This document shows, in pieces, positions 62,723-64,000 of a DNA stretch of 64,000 nucleotides. The stretch is from JAANXG01 sp963731035. GTDB taxonomy: Bacteria > Pseudomonadota > Gammaproteobacteria > Arenicellales > JAANXG01. A program made the position numbers and the translations under genes. Below the pieces are notes generated by a model. That model worked only from the letters and a program-made list of their open reading frames with translations, was not told the origin of the DNA and ran no database searches. How positions within the stretch are numbered: position 1 is the stretch's first letter; every line of letters begins with the position of its first letter. The DNA lies in NCBI GenBank assembly GCA_963731035.1, contig CAVSUY010000027.1, positions 310,001-374,000 on the forward strand, in the 5' to 3' direction.

Positions 62723-62855
62723 CTAGCAGGTCCCGGACTTGAACGCGTTCTTTGTGTCTTCCGGACCTGTACCGATGCCGGGTTGTTGGCCCCAGTCCAC
62801 CTCGCGCGCCGCGCTCCGTGCACCGTGTCTGAGCCACTCGAAGCTTGCGCGCCGC
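62723..62855 (-). pseudogene. Orphan TpsA C-terminal tail relic
   Basis: The reverse strand reads ASFEWLRHGARSAAREVDWG and then QQPGIGTGPEDTKNAFKSGTC before a TAG stop. This aligns closely with the last 40 residues of TpsA2 encoded just upstream. No start or body precedes it and its frame begins across the TpsA2 stop, so it is a leftover of a third, deleted tpsA. It keeps the second tail cysteine but not the first (Phe there). Confidence 0.7.
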
Positions 62856-64000
62856 TCAAAGGTAGCAGCTCCCGGCCTTGAACAGGTTCTTTGTATCTTC
62901 CGGATCCGTACCGACGCTGGAACGCTGACCCCAGTCCGGAATTTGGGCGGCGCTCCGGGCGCCGTGCTCGAGCCACCCCAATGCATCGTCCGGGGAGCAA
63001 CCGCCAGCCTCAGCTTCGGGCTGCTTCTCCTCGCCTTCGGCCTTGATCCGTTCAGTATCCACGGAGCTCGCGAACGCAATTCCCGTCCCCGTCGCATCAA
63101 CCATCGGAACGTTCCCGCCTCCGGGAAGCGGCGCCGAAGCCGGTGACCCGGACGGTACCGGTTTGAACGAAGACACCAGGGTGACACCGGCATCCACCGA
63201 CCCGTCGCCGGATTGAGGGGGCTGATTCAGAGGCACCTCAATGGGAAACGCGCCGGGAGACAACACTCTCAGGTAATAGGTCGGGAACAACGCCAGCGGG
63301 ATGTGTTGCGTGTCCGAGGCGATGTCACCGCCCGAGAACTTGAACGCGTCGGTCAGATTCATTGCCGCCATCCCGTCGAGGCCCAGCAGGCTGTCCGCAT
63401 TGCCGAGTAGGTTCCCCGTGTTGAGATGTATGCTCGACGCCTCGCCCACGTCGCCCAGCTGGAACACGAGATTGTCGATGCAGTCTCCGCCACAACCGCT
63501 TCCCGGCGTATCGCCGACAACCAGTGTCAAGCCCGGATCCGATGCGGGCCGTCCAGTGATGCCTTCGGATTCCGGCCGGCTGCCGATGAAATCCGAGTTG
63601 CGGTAGGTGTCGAACTCCACCGTACCGTTGATGGCGTCGGCCGTATATGTCCGGGCCTGCAGGGAGACCTCACCCGCATTGATCCGGTCGAAAGTAATCT
63701 TGTCCGCGGTGATGTCCACTGTACCGGTAGCGAGGGTATTGAGGGAGCCGTCAGGCCCCGTCTCCGAGGAGTGGACAATGAGGCGGTTGGCTCCCGTGTC
63801 TATGTGCTTCGCCTTGAACTCGCCGTCCGCTACCGCAGAGAAATCGCCGGATCCCGTGTAGACCTGCCCGTTGATCTTGATATCACCGCCGGTGCTCACG
63901 ATGTTCACGGAACCGCCCCGGCTGGGGTCGGTGAAGAAAGACGGATCGAAGAGCTCGGTGCCCATGGCTATAGCTTCCTCGAGCGTGTCATAGAGTCCTC
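62856..64000 (-). CDS. Two-partner secretion exoprotein TpsA2, C-terminal part (N-terminus beyond window)
   Basis: The reverse strand is open to position 64000 (GLYDTLEEAIAMGTELFDPS), so the gene extends past the edge. The ATG at 63965 is internal. About 380 residues are visible. They resemble the TpsA1 C-terminal half: GQVYTGSGDFSA, TADKITFDRINAGEVSLQAR, GTVEFDTYRNSDFIG, a CGGDC pair matching TpsA1 CFGSC, and the tail CSPDDALGWLEHGARSAAQI continuing to SCYL. The two tail cysteines are 44 residues apart. Confidence 0.88.
   Translation of the reverse strand, partial: GLYDTLEEAIAMGTELFDPSFFTDPSRGGSVNIVSTGGDIKINGQVYTGSGDFSAVADGEFKAKHIDTGANRLIVHSSETGPDGSLNTLATGTVDITADKITFDRINAGEVSLQARTYTADAINGTVEFDTYRNSDFIGSRPESEGITGRPASDPGLTLVVGDTPGSGCGGDCIDNLVFQLGDVGEASSIHLNTGNLLGNADSLLGLDGMAAMNLTDAFKFSGGDIASDTQHIPLALFPTYYLRVLSPGAFPIEVPLNQPPQSGDGSVDAGVTLVSSFKPVPSGSPASAPLPGGGNVPMVDATGTGIAFASSVDTERIKAEGEEKQPEAEAGGCSPDDALGWLEHGARSAAQIPDWGQRSSVGTDPEDTKNLFKAGSCYL

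Noticed and set aside
62723..63193. 156-aa reverse-strand ORF across the TpsA2 end
   Set aside because: Most of it is out of frame with TpsA2. Only the last 40 residues are meaningful, as a tail relic.

Overview
This 64 kb window is GC-rich bacterial chromosome. It most likely comes from a Gram-negative proteobacterium, probably a gammaproteobacterium close to sulfur or denitrifying lineages. The evidence is outer-membrane two-partner secretion, an OmpA-family protein, a lipobox protein of the DUF4156 type, a YegP-type protein, and paired Liv and Dpp ABC transporters. I see no rRNA, tRNA, CRISPR array, prophage or insertion sequence.

Left part (1-9 kb): a PAS sensor cut by the window edge, then a strip of gene relics (GGDEF, CoxG-like). 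Next comes a complete tungsten/molybdenum aldehyde oxidoreductase operon of the AorABC type with a MoaD-like carrier and a small unknown protein. Facing it is a cofactor-maturation operon: XdhC-like protein, an in-frame SufS/SufU chimera, and MoeA. The two units look functionally linked.

Middle (9-35 kb): a class IV aminotransferase, a TauD-like dioxygenase, a diguanylate cyclase with an intact inhibitory site, and a divergent TetR/MAPEG pair. A histidine ammonia-lyase-like gene with an unusual Ala-Cys-Gly cofactor triad leads into a full livKHMGF transporter, joined by a possible 31-aa Arg-rich ORF. Then come YegP, an MDR dehydrogenase, and a three-gene 2-oxoacid:ferredoxin oxidoreductase set with a GltD-like flavo-iron-sulfur subunit. 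Housekeeping and hypothetical genes follow: a DksA-like zinc finger, DedA, HpcH aldolase, a flavin reductase, a large GlcD/GlpC-type dehydrogenase and TauE.

Peptide operon (36-45 kb): a methyltransferase, then a DUF2817 hydrolase, an ArgE-like deacylase and a Dpp/Opp transporter. Together they suggest uptake and hydrolysis of peptides or acylated amino acids.

Right part (45-64 kb): a large secreted Asp-box propeller protein, a cupin and a MOSC-ferredoxin reductase fusion. The last block has a transmembrane Ser/Thr kinase and an OmpA protein converging on a two-partner secretion locus. That locus reads partial TpsA2, an orphan TpsA tail, TpsA1, an exported WD40-caspase (broken by two frameshifts) and TpsB. 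The two TpsA proteins share a distinctive C-terminal tail with two cysteines exactly 44 residues apart. This kinase/OmpA/TpsA/caspase/TpsB locus is the strongest candidate for an undescribed system here.
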